NCBI GenBank assembly: GCA_036496605.1
Contig: DASXKV010000002.1
Coordinates: 1-64,000 of the forward strand
DNA from: Gemmatimonadaceae bacterium
GTDB lineage: Bacteria > Gemmatimonadota > Gemmatimonadetes > Gemmatimonadales > Gemmatimonadaceae
Length of the DNA stretch: 64,000 nucleotides
Reading direction: 5' to 3'
Under the pieces are notes generated by a model. The model was not told the origin of the DNA. It saw nothing but the letters and a program-made list of their open reading frames with translations, and did not search any database. This document shows, piece after piece, positions 27,036 through 36,978 of this stretch. Each line of letters begins with the position of its first letter. Position 1 is the first letter of the stretch. Position numbers and translations under genes: made by a program.

Positions 27036-27119
27036 GCGGGAGTGGCGGAACTGGCAGACGCGCTGGACTTAGGATCCAGTGCCCGAAAGGGCTTCGGGGT
27101 TCAAATCCCCGCTTCCGCA
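27036..27119 (+). tRNA. tRNA-Leu (anticodon UAG)
   Basis: The 84-nt sequence folds as a class II tRNA. The acceptor stem is GCGGGAG with CTTCCGC, discriminator A at 27119, and no encoded CCA. The anticodon stem is CTGGA/TCCAG, with loop CTTAGGA giving anticodon TAG (27070-27072). A long variable arm (around TGCCCGAAAGGGCTT) and the T arm CGGGGTTCAAATCCCCG are present. It reads CUA and other CUN leucine codons. The CTA codon is otherwise rare in this window and appears repeatedly in a CTAACG context. The gene is probably cotranscribed with tig. Confidence 0.96.
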
Positions 27120-27127
27120 TCGGCGTT

Positions 27128-27147
27128 TGTCATCCCTGAGGATGACA
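27128..27147 (+). other. Hairpin between tRNA-Leu and tig
   Basis: TGTCATCC-CTGA-GGATGACA is a perfect 8-bp inverted repeat just after the tRNA 3' end and 22 bp before the tig start. It has no T-tract. It may mark tRNA processing or attenuate read-through; the role is inferred. Confidence 0.5.
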
Positions 27148-27168
27148 GAAGAGAGTTAGCTTAGACAC

Positions 27169-28407
27169 ATGGATATTCAGATCACGACGAAGAAAAGCGA
27201 TGGCGTCGAGCGGCTCCTCGAAGTCCAGGTGCCGGTCGAGGCCATTCGTGAGGCAGAGGAGAAGACCGCGCGCCGTTATGCGACGAGCGTTCGCCTCCCT
27301 GGATTTCGTCCAGGCAAGGCGCCGCCGCAGTTGGTGAAGAAGCGATTCAAGGATGCGATCCGGCAGCAGGTGATCGAGTCGCTCGTCCAGGAAGCGTTTC
27401 AGGAAGTCGTCGATCGCGAGCAGCTCAAGGTCGCATCGCAGCCACACGTTCATGATCTGAAGTTCAACGAGGGCGAGCCGCTCACGTTCGAACTGCACGT
27501 CGAGGTCCGTCCCGAGATCGATCTGGGACGCACGCAAGGATTTCGCGTAGCCCGTCCGTTGGGCGAAGTCACGGATGAGCAAGTGCGCGAGCAGATCGAG
27601 CAGATGCGCGAGCAGAAGGCCAGCTGGCATCCGGTCGAGAGCAAGCCCGCGCCTGGCGACATGGTCACCGTACTGTTAGCAACATCGAACGAAGACGGGT
27701 CGATGCCCGACGGGAAGGATTATCGCCTCGTGCTCGGCGGGGGACAGGCGATCCCCGGTATCGAAGAACTCATCATGGAGCTCGCCCCGGGAGAGACCGT
27801 CGAGCGTGCTGTGCGATGGCCTGACGACTTCCCCGACGAATCTCAGCGCGGAAAGAGCAAGGACGTTCGCGTAACGCTGCAGGATGTGAAGCGGAAGGAA
27901 TTGCCTGCTCTCGACGACGCGCTCGCGCGCGAAGTGGGTGACTTCGAGTCCCTCGACGCTCTTCACTCCTCGGTGCGCACGGATCTCGAAGAGAGTGCGC
28001 GCCGAGATGCCGATGCAACGGTGCGGCAGAAGCTGCTCGACGAGATCGCGAGCGCGAATCCGTTTGCCGTTCCGCCAAGCTGGGTGAAGCAGCTCGTCGA
28101 CGGCTACGTGCAAGCCTATCGAGTTCCTGACGAAGAGCGTGATCGGTTTGCCGGGGAATTTCGCCCGATCGCGGAGCGACAGGTTCGTCGCGACCTGATC
28201 ATCGATGCCATCGCTGAGCGCGAGGGACTTCGCGCGTCGGAAGCGGACCTCGACGATCGGATCGCCGAGCTCGCCAAGAAGCGGAACGCTGAGCCCGGAC
28301 AGGTTTACGCTTCGCTACAGAAGGCGGGCCGCCTGAAAGAGATCGAGCACGGGTTGACTGAGGAGAAAGTGTTCAAGTGGTTGTTGGAGAGAAACACGGT
28401 CGAGTGA
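27169..28407 (+). CDS. tig: Trigger factor (ribosome-associated chaperone, PPIase)
   Basis: The 412-residue chaperone binds the ribosome exit tunnel and protects nascent chains. The N-terminal ribosome-binding domain carries the signature around [18 protein letters not shown]. The middle FKBP-like domain (about 150-240) has GDMVTVL and [12 protein letters not shown], and the C-terminal helical domain ends in [11 protein letters not shown]. Order tig-clpP-clpX-lon is the widely conserved proteostasis cluster. It is followed by clpP after 11 bp. Confidence 0.95.
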   Translation: MDIQITTKKSDGVERLLEVQVPVEAIREAEEKTARRYATSVRLPGFRPGKAPPQLVKKRFKDAIRQQVIESLVQEAFQEVVDREQLKVASQPHVHDLKFNEGEPLTFELHVEVRPEIDLGRTQGFRVARPLGEVTDEQVREQIEQMREQKASWHPVESKPAPGDMVTVLLATSNEDGSMPDGKDYRLVLGGGQAIPGIEELIMELAPGETVERAVRWPDDFPDESQRGKSKDVRVTLQDVKRKELPALDDALAREVGDFESLDALHSSVRTDLEESARRDADATVRQKLLDEIASANPFAVPPSWVKQLVDGYVQAYRVPDEERDRFAGEFRPIAERQVRRDLIIDAIAEREGLRASEADLDDRIAELAKKRNAEPGQVYASLQKAGRLKEIEHGLTEEKVFKWLLERNTVE

Positions 28408-28418
28408 GGTCTGAATCC

Positions 28419-29054
28419 ATGCCAACGTTGTATCCCCCTTATGTCATCGAGCGATCGAGCCGCGGCGAGCGGAGCTACGACATCTTCTCGCGGCTGCTTA
28501 TGGATCGCATCGTCTTTCTCGGGACGCCAATCAACGACGATGTCGCGAACATCATCATCGCGCAGTTGCTGTTTCTCGAGGCGGATAACCCCGAGCGCGA
28601 CGTCCACGTGTACATCAATTCGCCCGGCGGTAGCGTTTCCTCGGGATTGGCGATTTATGACACGATGCAGTACCTGAGGTCGCCGATTAACACAATTTGT
28701 ATGGGTCTCGCCGCGAGCATGGGAGCCTTCTTGCTCACGGCGGGTCGCAAGGGAAAGCGCCACGCTCTGCCACATTCGCGCATCATGATTCACCAGCCTT
28801 CAGGCGGAGCCCAGGGCACTGCGTCCGATATCGAGATTCAAGCGAAAGAGATACTGTACCTGCGCGGCAAAATGAACGAGCTCATGGCGCGTCATACGGG
28901 TCGTCCGCTCGAGCAGATCGAGCGCGATGTCGATCGCGATCGCTTCATGTCGGCCAATGAAGCGAAGGACTATGGTATTGTGGACCACGTGATTACGCAC
29001 CGCGGCGAGGTCGTCGCGGAGAGCGTGATTGCGGCGGCGGCGGCAGCTCGCTAA
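28419..29054 (+). CDS. clpP: ATP-dependent Clp protease proteolytic subunit ClpP
   Basis: The 211-residue subunit forms the tetradecameric peptidase chamber. The ATG at 28419 begins [11 protein letters not shown], which matches the normal ClpP start; a GAGG ribosome site lies upstream, and longer starts would lie in tig. The catalytic triad is Ser100 (GLAASMGAF), His125 (MIHQPSGG) and Asp174 (DRDRFM). A hairpin follows at 29061-29080 before clpX, the partner unfoldase. Confidence 0.97.
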   Translation: MPTLYPPYVIERSSRGERSYDIFSRLLMDRIVFLGTPINDDVANIIIAQLLFLEADNPERDVHVYINSPGGSVSSGLAIYDTMQYLRSPINTICMGLAASMGAFLLTAGRKGKRHALPHSRIMIHQPSGGAQGTASDIEIQAKEILYLRGKMNELMARHTGRPLEQIERDVDRDRFMSANEAKDYGIVDHVITHRGEVVAESVIAAAAAAR

Positions 29055-29060
29055 GTGCCG

Positions 29061-29080
29061 CTCGTGAAAACGTTCACGAG
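29061..29080 (+). other. Perfect inverted repeat between clpP and clpX
   Basis: CTCGTGAA-AACG-TTCACGAG has perfect 8-bp arms and starts six bases after the clpP stop. It has no T-tract. It could stabilise the clpP transcript or partly terminate before the candidate clpX promoter at 29105-29134. Confidence 0.5.
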
Positions 29081-29104
29081 GATCGGTCGTCAAATGATGT
29101 TGCT

Positions 29105-29134
29105 TGACCGCGCGACGCGCCGCTCCTTATTCTC
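29105..29134 (+). promoter_or_regulatory. Candidate sigma-70-type promoter for clpX
   Basis: TTGACC, 18 bp, then TATTCT lies in the 156-bp clpP-clpX gap, giving a leader of about 70 bases before the clpX ATG. The -35 matches five of six consensus bases and the -10 four of six. It suggests clpX and lon can be expressed apart from tig-clpP. Confidence 0.4.
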
Positions 29135-29210
29135 TAGGACCTCGCATGTTGTCCGTCCGGCCGAGCCGGCTCCCGCCTTCGGGCTTCCGCGTTCTCTGTA
29201 GGGATTCGTT

Positions 29211-30455
29211 ATGTCGCACGACAAACACCTGCGCTGCTCGTTCTGCGGAAAGTCGAAGGACTCGGTCCGGAAGTTCATCTCCGGTCCGTCAGTCTACATC
29301 TGCAACGAGTGCATTGCACTCTGCAACGAGATTCTGGCCGAGGACGAGGAGCGCGAGGTTGCTGAAGCGATAACTCAGGTCCCGACGCCGCAGGAGATCA
29401 AGGACGTCCTCGACCAGTACGTGATCGGTCAGGAGCGAGCGAAGAAGGCGCTTTCGGTTGCGGTCTATAATCACTACAAGCGCATCAACTCGTCCTCGGT
29501 CCGCGACGACGACGTCGAGCTCGACAAGTCGAACATCCTGCTCATCGGTCCGACAGGCGTCGGCAAGACGCTGCTCGCGCAGACGCTCGCGCGAATCCTG
29601 GACGTACCGTTCACAATTGCTGATGCAACGACGCTCACCGAGGCCGGATATGTCGGCGAGGACGTCGAGAACATTTTAGTCCGCCTCCTTCAAGCGGGCG
29701 ACTTCAATGTCGCTGAGTGCGAGCGCGGCATCGTGTACATCGATGAGATCGACAAGATCGCACGCAAATCGGAGAATCCGAGCATAACGAGAGACGTCTC
29801 GGGCGAAGGCGTTCAGCAGGCATTGCTGAAGATTCTCGAAGGCACCATTGCTTCCGTGCCACCGCAGGGTGGAAGAAAGCATCCGCAGCAGGAATACATC
29901 CAGATCAACACGAAGGACATTCTGTTCATCTGCGGCGGGGCCTTCGACGGTCTCGAGAAGATCATCGAGTCGCGCACCGGACGACGCCAGATCGGTTTCT
30001 CCGGAGTCGACACGAGCAAGACGGCTGAGAAGAAGAAGAATCCGTTCTCCGAAGTCGAGCCGGACGATCTGTTGCGCTACGGGTTGATTCCCGAGCTCGT
30101 GGGACGACTGCCCGTCGTCGTCGCGCTCGAGGCACTCGACGAAGACTCGCTCGTCCGCATTCTCAAGGAGCCGAAGAACGCGCTCACGAAGCAGTACGCG
30201 AAACTATTTGAGCTCGAGGAAGTGAAGCTCAGCTTCGACGAGAGCGCGCTGCGCGCGGTCGCTCAGAAGGCGCTCAAGCGCGGTACGGGAGCTCGTGGTC
30301 TTCGCGCGATTGTCGAAGAGATTCTCACCGACGTGATGTTCGATCTTCCGACGCGCGAAGACGTCGAGGAAGTGAAGATCACGGAGGGCTCCGTGATCCA
30401 CGGCACGCCGCCACTGCTCGAGATTTCGCCGCAGAGGAAGAAGAAGGAAGCGTAG
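29211..30455 (+). CDS. clpX: ATP-dependent Clp protease ATP-binding subunit ClpX
   Basis: The 414-residue AAA+ unfoldase feeds tagged proteins to ClpP. The N-terminal zinc-binding domain has Cys9, Cys12, Cys31 and Cys34. The AAA module has Walker A GPTGVGKT, Walker [11 protein letters not shown], and the pore and IGF-loop regions (RQIGFSGVD). The [13 protein letters not shown] sensor-2 segment is near the end. The start at 29211 gives the expected N-terminus. An intrinsic terminator follows at 30501-30531. Confidence 0.97.
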   Translation: MSHDKHLRCSFCGKSKDSVRKFISGPSVYICNECIALCNEILAEDEEREVAEAITQVPTPQEIKDVLDQYVIGQERAKKALSVAVYNHYKRINSSSVRDDDVELDKSNILLIGPTGVGKTLLAQTLARILDVPFTIADATTLTEAGYVGEDVENILVRLLQAGDFNVAECERGIVYIDEIDKIARKSENPSITRDVSGEGVQQALLKILEGTIASVPPQGGRKHPQQEYIQINTKDILFICGGAFDGLEKIIESRTGRRQIGFSGVDTSKTAEKKKNPFSEVEPDDLLRYGLIPELVGRLPVVVALEALDEDSLVRILKEPKNALTKQYAKLFELEEVKLSFDESALRAVAQKALKRGTGARGLRAIVEEILTDVMFDLPTREDVEEVKITEGSVIHGTPPLLEISPQRKKKEA

Positions 30456-30613
30456 TGGGCAGCGGGTAGTGACTAGAGCGCGGAGGGTTGGTTGCGGAGG
30501 GCCCGGCGAATTGCATTTCGCCGGGCTTTTTCGTTTGTCGTGTGCGCGCACCGTTATCTTTCCGCCACTACGCTGTACCCACTACCCATTACGCTCGAAC
30601 CGCTACCCACTAC
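30452..30613. repeat. GTAGTGGG-type inverted repeat pair flanking the clpX terminator
   Basis: The left arm GTAGTGGGCAGCGG (30452-30465) and the right arm CCGCTACCCACTAC (30600-30613) are complementary with one mismatch. Further GGGTAGTG and CACTACCC/TACCCAC units lie between them. The arms enclose the clpX terminator hairpin. The right arm runs close to the lon start and may explain the lack of a Shine-Dalgarno sequence there. This is a third dialect of the window's intergenic inverted repeats. Confidence 0.65.
30501..30531 (+). terminator. Rho-independent terminator after clpX
   Basis: The stem GCCCGGCGAA (30501-30510) with its perfect complement (30517-30526), a 6-nt loop, and a run of five T residues (30527-30531) forms a clear intrinsic terminator between clpX and lon. 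Confidence 0.9.
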
Positions 30614-30634
30614 CCTCCGTACCCTACCCACGGC

Positions 30635-33106
30635 ATGCCTACCCTTCGGCGCGACGCCGAAATCTTCAACGTACCGGATCGACTCGCCGTCCTCGCGCTT
30701 CGGGACGTCGTGATCTTTCCGCACGTGTCGATGCCGCTTCTGGTCGGGCGACCGGCGTCGCTCGCCGCCGTCGACAGCGCCATGGCGGAGGATCGCTTCA
30801 TCCTTCTCGTGACGCAGCGAAGCGGCGATACCGACGAGCCGGCGGCGGCAGATCTCTACCGTGGCGGTGTCGTCGCTCGGATTGTGCAGCTCGCACGAGC
30901 GCCGAGCGGTGCCGCAAAGATTCTCGTCGAGGGACTCGCACGGGTGCGTGTGACTCGTTATGTGCCAACGGGCGACCATCTGCGCGCGCAGGTGGTCGCC
31001 GTCGAGGAGCAAACGTCTCCCGAGGAGATCGACGAGGTCGAAGCGCTCGCACGGCGCGTCGTGGCGCTATTCGAGGAATACGTTTCCCTGCACCGTCGCA
31101 TACCGCCGGAAGTCGTGACGCTGATTCAGGGCGCAGACAGTACGGCTCGTCAGGGGTTCGGGATTGCCGCGCACCTCAGCGTGCGCGTCGAGACTCGTCA
31201 GGCACTGCTCGAGACGTCGTCGCTGCTGGCGCTCTTTCGCATGCTCGCCGAGGTGCTACGCTCGGAGACCGAGCTGCTGCGCCTCGAGCGGAAGATTGAC
31301 GACGAGGTCCGTGGGTCGCTCTTCCAGAACCAGCGCGAGTTTTATCTGCAGGAGCAACTCAAAGCGATCCATCGCGAGCTCGGCACGGACGACGGCGAAG
31401 ACGTGGAAGGGCTCGAAGCACAGATCGCGGCGAAGCACATGCCCGAGCTGGTGCAGACGCGCGCGCTGCGCGAAGTGCGCAAGCTCCGCCGCATGTCTCC
31501 GCTGTCACCCGAGTCGACGGTGGCGCGCAATTACGTCGACTGGCTGCTGTCCCTTCCGTGGACGGAGCGGAGCGACGACGTGCTCGACGTCGCGCACGCC
31601 CGGCGCGTACTCGACGAGGACCATTACGGCCTCCATGAGGTCAAGGATCGAATTCTCGATTATATCGGAGTATTGTCGCTCGTTGGGCGCATGGAGGGTC
31701 CGATTCTCTGCCTTGTGGGGCCCCCTGGCGTCGGCAAGACCTCACTCGGACGCTCGATCGCGCGTGCGCTGGGCAGAAAGTTCGTGCGCATGTCCCTCGG
31801 GGGCGTCCGTGATGAGGCGGAGATCCGGGGTCACCGACGAACGTACATCGGCTCGATGCCGGGACGCGTGATCCAGGCAATGCGGCGCGCCGAGGTGGTC
31901 AATCCCGTCATCCTGCTCGACGAAGTCGACAAGCTCGGTCAAGACTATCGGGGCGATCCGTCGGCCGCATTGCTCGAAGTTCTCGACCCAGAGCAGAATC
32001 GCGCCTTCAACGATCACTTTCTCGAGGTCGATTACGACCTCTCACAAGTTCTGTTCGTCACGACCGCGAACTACCTGCCGCAGGTCCCCGAGCCGTTGCG
32101 CGACCGCATGGAGATCATTCGTCTCTCCGGATATCTCGATCAGGAAAAGCTCGCGATCGCACGACAGTTCCTGGTTCCGCGGCAGTTGCGGCAAAACGGG
32201 CTGGCGCCGGAGAGCGTGACGATCGAGCATGACGTGCTCGGCGAGGTCATTCAGGGCTACACACGCGAGGCGGGCGTTCGCGAGCTCGAGCGGCGGATCG
32301 CCCGGATCGCGCGGAAGCTCGCGCGCCGACGAGCGGAGCAGAACAGCACCGAGCGGCCTGTTGTCGAATCGGCACCTGGAGAACCTAACGAGCACGCCGC
32401 TGCGACGCCGAGCGCGATCGCGCGCGTCGCAGTGTCGGACTTGAAGGATCTGCTCGGGAACGCGCCGTACGATCCATCGGAGCTGACGCTGGAGAGTAAA
32501 GTCGGCGTGGCGACAGGCCTCGCCTACACGAGCGTCGGCGGCGAGGTGCTCGAGATAGAAGTCAGCGTCGTCGGCGGGCGTGGAAAGCTGCAGCTGACCG
32601 GCACGCTGGGTGACGTGATGAAGGAGTCTGCCTCGGCGGCGCTGAGCTACGCACGATCGCGCGCCGGAGCGTTGGGCATCGATCGCGAGTTCCACCGCAA
32701 TCGTGATCTGCACGTGCACATTCCTGCGGGCGCCACGCCGAAGGATGGCCCGTCGGCGGGAATCGCCATCGCCACGGCGATCGTGAGCGCTCTCACCGGC
32801 CTGCCGGTGCGTGGCGACGTCGCGATGACGGGCGAGATCACCTTGCGCGGCCGCGTGCTGCCCATCGGCGGGCTCAAGGAAAAGGCAGTCGCCGCCCATC
32901 GCAACCGAGTTGCGCATGTACTCATTCCGCACGCGAATGCGCGGGATCTCGACGATATTCCGCCCGAGGTGCGATCCTCGGTGAGCTTCCACCCCGTTCG
33001 CACAATGGACGAAGTACTACAGCTCGCGCTGGAACAGCGGGAGGGCACGGGCCGGGAGGATGCGGACAAGCTGGTGGTTCCGGCACCGGGAATGGTCACG
33101 CACTGA
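30635..33106 (+). CDS. lon: Lon protease (complete copy)
   Basis: From the ATG at 30635 the protein has 823 residues; upstream in-frame starts would read through the terminator, so they are rejected. Order: N-terminal LAN substrate-binding domain ([10 protein letters not shown]-like segment [11 protein letters not shown]), coiled coil, AAA domain with Walker [10 protein letters not shown] and Walker B ILLDEVDK, lid, and S16 peptidase domain with Ser in [10 protein letters not shown] and Lys in [11 protein letters not shown]. It is a second Lon beside the partial one at 1-1185. Position next to tig-clpP-clpX is classical. No clear ribosome site precedes the start. Confidence 0.96.
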   Translation: MPTLRRDAEIFNVPDRLAVLALRDVVIFPHVSMPLLVGRPASLAAVDSAMAEDRFILLVTQRSGDTDEPAAADLYRGGVVARIVQLARAPSGAAKILVEGLARVRVTRYVPTGDHLRAQVVAVEEQTSPEEIDEVEALARRVVALFEEYVSLHRRIPPEVVTLIQGADSTARQGFGIAAHLSVRVETRQALLETSSLLALFRMLAEVLRSETELLRLERKIDDEVRGSLFQNQREFYLQEQLKAIHRELGTDDGEDVEGLEAQIAAKHMPELVQTRALREVRKLRRMSPLSPESTVARNYVDWLLSLPWTERSDDVLDVAHARRVLDEDHYGLHEVKDRILDYIGVLSLVGRMEGPILCLVGPPGVGKTSLGRSIARALGRKFVRMSLGGVRDEAEIRGHRRTYIGSMPGRVIQAMRRAEVVNPVILLDEVDKLGQDYRGDPSAALLEVLDPEQNRAFNDHFLEVDYDLSQVLFVTTANYLPQVPEPLRDRMEIIRLSGYLDQEKLAIARQFLVPRQLRQNGLAPESVTIEHDVLGEVIQGYTREAGVRELERRIARIARKLARRRAEQNSTERPVVESAPGEPNEHAAATPSAIARVAVSDLKDLLGNAPYDPSELTLESKVGVATGLAYTSVGGEVLEIEVSVVGGRGKLQLTGTLGDVMKESASAALSYARSRAGALGIDREFHRNRDLHVHIPAGATPKDGPSAGIAIATAIVSALTGLPVRGDVAMTGEITLRGRVLPIGGLKEKAVAAHRNRVAHVLIPHANARDLDDIPPEVRSSVSFHPVRTMDEVLQLALEQREGTGREDADKLVVPAPGMVTH

Positions 33107-33122
33107 AGCGCTGCACGCGTCG

Positions 33123-33761
33123 ATGACAGAATCCACACATGATCCGCTCGTCATTCGACGGCTCGAGTTCATTGGCCCGATGGCCACTCCCACTGGCTGG
33201 CGTCCGGAAGCCAAGTGGCCCGAAGTGGCCTTTGCGGGGCGCTCGAACGTCGGGAAGTCATCCCTGCTGAACCGCCTGGTGCGTCGCAAACGTTTCGCCC
33301 GCGTGAGTAACACGCCGGGCCGCACGCGCGAGGTGAACTTTTTCCTCGTGAATGACTCATTCGTGCTCGTGGATTTGCCGGGTTACGGATACGCGCGCAT
33401 CTCCAAGGAGCGGCGCGCCGAGTGGAAGCCACTGATCGAGGGCTATCTTCGCTCGAGCACGGAGCTTCGCGGCATCGTTCAGCTGCTCGACGTTAGGCAT
33501 GATCCGACTGGGGATGACCGCCAGATGCTCGCTTTTCTCGCATCGCTGGGCGTCCCCACGCTGTTCGCGCTCACGAAGATCGACAAGCTCACGTCGTCGC
33601 AGCGGAAGTCCCGAATCGAGGCGCTCGTGGATGTTCTGGGCGTCGCCGAGGACCAGGTGATCCCGTTCAGCGCGGTCACGGGCGACGGACGCGACGAACT
33701 GGCCGAAGCCGTGCTCTCGCTCGTCGAGCAGCCCGCCTGGCGTGCAGTGGCGACGTCATAG
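33123..33761 (+). CDS. engB: Ribosome biogenesis GTP-binding protein EngB/YsxC
   Basis: The 212-residue essential-type GTPase helps assemble the large ribosomal subunit. G motifs are present in order: G1 GRSNVGKSS, G2 region NTPGRTREVNFF, G3 DLPGYGYA, G4 TKIDK, G5 near PFSAVTGDG. The ATG at 33123 lies 16 bp after the lon stop; an earlier GTG frame would overlap lon. The link to lon is common in many bacteria. Confidence 0.95.
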   Translation: MTESTHDPLVIRRLEFIGPMATPTGWRPEAKWPEVAFAGRSNVGKSSLLNRLVRRKRFARVSNTPGRTREVNFFLVNDSFVLVDLPGYGYARISKERRAEWKPLIEGYLRSSTELRGIVQLLDVRHDPTGDDRQMLAFLASLGVPTLFALTKIDKLTSSQRKSRIEALVDVLGVAEDQVIPFSAVTGDGRDELAEAVLSLVEQPAWRAVATS

Positions 33762-33821
33762 ACCGGCTGGACGACCGCGTTACCTTGGTATCAGGTCCAC
33801 GTACTCAACCGTTCGCGTCAC

Positions 33822-34667
33822 ATGGCACTCCTTCCCCTACGCGCGCTCGCCGATCGACCAGTAACGTCGGCAGCGCGGGACTGGCTCGAGCAGCTCGAAG
33901 CCACGCTTCGTGATCCGTCGGCGAATCGCAATCAGCTCTGTCGCGAAATTCTCACCGAGCTGTGGTATCCCGAACACGCGAAGGACTGGGAGACCGCCGT
34001 CAACGACTCGCGATTGTCGCGTTCGACGCGACTCGCGCTGTCGACGATGGACCCCTGTAACATCACGCTCGAGCCGGAATACTATGCCGACTGCGATCAT
34101 GAGCGTTTTCAACGGGTAAAGCCCCTGCTCTGGCTCTGGTACTCGTTCGACCGCACTGCACCAGGCGGGCAGAATGTGTGGTTAGGCGTCGAGCTCCGGC
34201 GTATTCTCGCGCGATACATTTTCCGGCGGTGCGGCGAGAACTTCAAGGCGTTCCACAATGTGGAGTTCTCGTTCGGCTACAACATGGAAGTCGGCAACAA
34301 TGTCGTCGTCCACCGCAACGTGCTGCTCGACGATCGGGGCGGGATCGTGTTGGGCAACAACGTCTCGATCAGTGATTACGCCAACATTTACAGCCACACG
34401 CACAGCATCGTCGACCAGAAAGACGTGACCAATGCCTGTACGCGAATCGACGACGGTGTTCGCATTACCTATCACGCCACCGTGCTCGCGGGCGTTCATG
34501 TGAACGAACAGGGGATGGTGGGCGCGATGGCACTCGCGACGAAGGACGTGCGACCGTATCACGTGTATGTCGGGATTCCGGCGAAGAGCGTGCGCGTGAA
34601 GCCGAATGCGCCGGCCAATGTTACCGTGTTGCGGACCACGCACGAGCGGGGGGAAGAGCGAAGCTAA
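33822..34667 (+). CDS. Hexapeptide-repeat (left-handed beta-helix) acyltransferase
   Basis: The 281-residue protein has about 125 N-terminal residues that I do not recognise, then a left-handed beta-helix acyltransferase domain. The helix region shows repeated V/I-G-N units (MEVGNNVVVHRNVLL, GGIVLGNNVSI) and a His-rich catalytic loop (YANIYSHTHSIVDQ). It ends with GAMALATKDVRPYHVYVGIPAKSVR, typical of maltose/galactoside O-acetyltransferase-like enzymes. It likely acetylates a sugar, perhaps in envelope polysaccharide; the substrate is unknown. Confidence 0.85.
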   Translation: MALLPLRALADRPVTSAARDWLEQLEATLRDPSANRNQLCREILTELWYPEHAKDWETAVNDSRLSRSTRLALSTMDPCNITLEPEYYADCDHERFQRVKPLLWLWYSFDRTAPGGQNVWLGVELRRILARYIFRRCGENFKAFHNVEFSFGYNMEVGNNVVVHRNVLLDDRGGIVLGNNVSISDYANIYSHTHSIVDQKDVTNACTRIDDGVRITYHATVLAGVHVNEQGMVGAMALATKDVRPYHVYVGIPAKSVRVKPNAPANVTVLRTTHERGEERS

Positions 34668-34680
34668 GAGAGACAATTCC

Positions 34681-36900
34681 CTACCTCACTCTCAGCACGT
34701 CCTCGACCGGCCCCGCATCTCCATTCCTCAACAGGTGCTCGATCTCACGCAGCGCTTCGCGCTCGCGCGGCCACTGGAAGCGCTCGAGCGCATCGACGAC
34801 GCTGAGCCATTCGGCGCGTTGGTGTTCGCTGCCTAACGTGAGCGTCGCCGGCTCGTCGACGAAGGCGGCGAAGACCACCGCGAGTTGCACGGTGTGCGAG
34901 CGATGGAGATAGAACGGCTGCACGGTGACGTTATACAGCCGAGCGACGTCGAGCCCCGTCTCCTCGCGGAGCTCGCGAACGGCGGCGTCTTCAGGTTCCT
35001 CGCCTTGCTCGATGTGGCCATGCACGGACTCCCACGCCGTTGGGCATCGAGTGTCGAGCGCACGTTGAAGGACGAGCACGCGCCAACCATCGCGCCGGGG
35101 ACGAATGACGTACACGTCGATGGTGCCGATCTCGAGTCGAGACACGCGGGGTTCGCCGAGTCGCGGGGACGATGACTGCCGCTGCGGGAGATAACGCAGT
35201 GCCGGCTCGTCGTCTACCGGGCCAGTGGCTGTGAGTAGGTCAGGAGCTTCCGCCGCCGGCGGCTGGGCAACGCGAATCAATTCCTCCTTCGTGGTGTCGC
35301 CTGTGCGAACGCGAGCCATCCCGGACTGCCAGAGCGATTGCATGCCGTCTCGTCGAGCGGCTTCGGCGATTCGCTCCGCTGGCTCTCCGGCGGCCACCTG
35401 TCGCTCGAACTCGGGCGTCGCGATGAGAACCTCGACGATTGCGAGCCGGCCATGGTAGCCGCCGCCACCGCACTGGGGGCAACCGATCGTTGGATTCGGG
35501 GCGCACTTCGCGCACACGCGCCTCAACAGTCGTTGCGCGAGCACACCTTTTACGGCGGTCGCGATCTTGTAGGGTGCGACGCCGATGTCGATCAGACGCG
35601 TGACGGCGGTCGCGGCGTCGTTGGTGTGCAGCGTCGAGAGGACAAGGTGTCCTGTGAGCGAGGCTTGAATCGCAATCTCGGCCGTCTCGCGGTCGCGAAT
35701 CTCACCGATGAGCAGTACGTCCGGGTCCTGACGCATGATCGAGCGCAGCGCCGCGGCGAACGTCAGGCCGGCGCGTTCGCGCACCTGCACCTGGACGATG
35801 CCGGCCAGGCGGTATTCGATTGGATCCTCGACCGTGACGATGTTCACACCGCGCCGCTTCAAAAGGCGGAGTGCGGCGTACAGAGTCGTTGTCTTGCCCG
35901 AACCCGTTGGACCGGTAACGAGGAGCAGTCCCTCGCGCGCTTGCAACAATCGCTCGATACGCGCGAGCTCGTCGCGCGCGAATCCGATTGATTCGAGGCT
36001 CCGAACCGCTGTGCGACCATCGAGGATACGAATTACGATCTTCTCGCCATGCGCGGCAGGCAGACTCGAGATGCGCAGGTCCACGGCGACGCCATCGACT
36101 GCAACGCGCGCGCGGCCATCCTGCGGCCGCAAGCGATCGGCGATATCGAGACCAGAGATGATCTTGATGCGCGACGCCAGCGCTGACGCGAGCGACCGCG
36201 GCAGCCGGCGTGCCACGCGAATGACGCCGTCGACGCGATGCCTGACGATGATCACTTCCTCCTCGGGTTCGATATGGATGTCGCTCGCACGCTCGCCGAT
36301 GCCGGCCCCGAGCAGCTCGTCGACGAGTCGCGAGATCGCCTGGTTGTCGTCCGTGAGCACCGCCTCCTGTTCGTAACGCTCGGGCTCCGCGGCAAGGAGC
36401 TGCACGTCGACGTGTCGATGCGTCTCCGGTTCGAGCGACTGCTCGGAGGACTCGAACTCCGCGTTCCCGTAGATCGCGTCGATACCCGCCGCGATGACGT
36501 TGGGCGATGCCAGGACAAATCGAATCGGGCGGCCCGCAGCGAAACCGAGGGCGCGCTCACAGTCGACGTCGCATGGATTCGACGTCGCGACGACAAGCGT
36601 ATCGTCCTCGATGGTCAGCGGCAGCACGCCGAACTGTCTCGCCCATCGTTCCGGCACAAGCTCGAGCGCTTGCGTGCTCACGCGTCGCAGGTCGGCGATC
36701 GGAGCGTGAAAGTGTCTCGCGATCTCGAGGAGAAGCTCGTTCTCGGACAGCAGTCCACGCTCGACGATCAGCTCCCAGATGCTTTCCGCAGTCTCGTTCT
36801 CGAGCAGCTCGACTACGTCTACGCCGAGACGTTTCGACACGGCGGGGACAAGCCAACGATCGCGCGCTGCGACCGTCGAAGTTGGTGAGCTGGCTGACAT
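34681..36900 (-). CDS. GspE/PilB assembly ATPase fused to a C-terminal Nudix hydrolase
   Basis: This 739-residue protein carries two unrelated enzymes in one uninterrupted frame. Residues 1-545 are a secretion or pilus assembly ATPase: MshEN-like N-domain, Walker A GPTGSGKT (330-337), Asp box VTVEDPIEY, Walker B LLIGEIRDRET, His box TLHTND, and zinc motif CAKC...CPQC (463-477). After a linker (about 546-590), residues 591-720 form a Nudix domain. Its perfect Nudix box (GX5EX7REUXEEXGU) runs from Gly628 to Leu650. Nudix enzymes hydrolyse nucleoside diphosphates linked to X. There is no Met between the domains, and an in-frame GTG near residue 586 has no ribosome site, so fusion is the best reading. 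Pairing with the prepilin peptidase at 5150 supports the ATPase role. Confidence 0.93.
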   Translation of the reverse strand: MSASSPTSTVAARDRWLVPAVSKRLGVDVVELLENETAESIWELIVERGLLSENELLLEIARHFHAPIADLRRVSTQALELVPERWARQFGVLPLTIEDDTLVVATSNPCDVDCERALGFAAGRPIRFVLASPNVIAAGIDAIYGNAEFESSEQSLEPETHRHVDVQLLAAEPERYEQEAVLTDDNQAISRLVDELLGAGIGERASDIHIEPEEEVIIVRHRVDGVIRVARRLPRSLASALASRIKIISGLDIADRLRPQDGRARVAVDGVAVDLRISSLPAAHGEKIVIRILDGRTAVRSLESIGFARDELARIERLLQAREGLLLVTGPTGSGKTTTLYAALRLLKRRGVNIVTVEDPIEYRLAGIVQVQVRERAGLTFAAALRSIMRQDPDVLLIGEIRDRETAEIAIQASLTGHLVLSTLHTNDAATAVTRLIDIGVAPYKIATAVKGVLAQRLLRRVCAKCAPNPTIGCPQCGGGGYHGRLAIVEVLIATPEFERQVAAGEPAERIAEAARRDGMQSLWQSGMARVRTGDTTKEELIRVAQPPAAEAPDLLTATGPVDDEPALRYLPQRQSSSPRLGEPRVSRLEIGTIDVYVIRPRRDGWRVLVLQRALDTRCPTAWESVHGHIEQGEEPEDAAVRELREETGLDVARLYNVTVQPFYLHRSHTVQLAVVFAAFVDEPATLTLGSEHQRAEWLSVVDALERFQWPREREALREIEHLLRNGDAGPVEDVLRVR

Positions 36901-36978
36901 GCCAGCAGAATGCCTCTAGGCGTCTGGAGACGCGGCATCGTTGCGCCGCACGGAGTAGCACTTTCGTGTGTGCGTCGT

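Noticed and set aside
35100-35180. Separate Nudix gene starting at an internal GTG within the GspE-Nudix frame
   Set aside because: A GTG lies near residue 586, but no ribosome site precedes it and there is no stop before it, so a fusion is the simpler reading.
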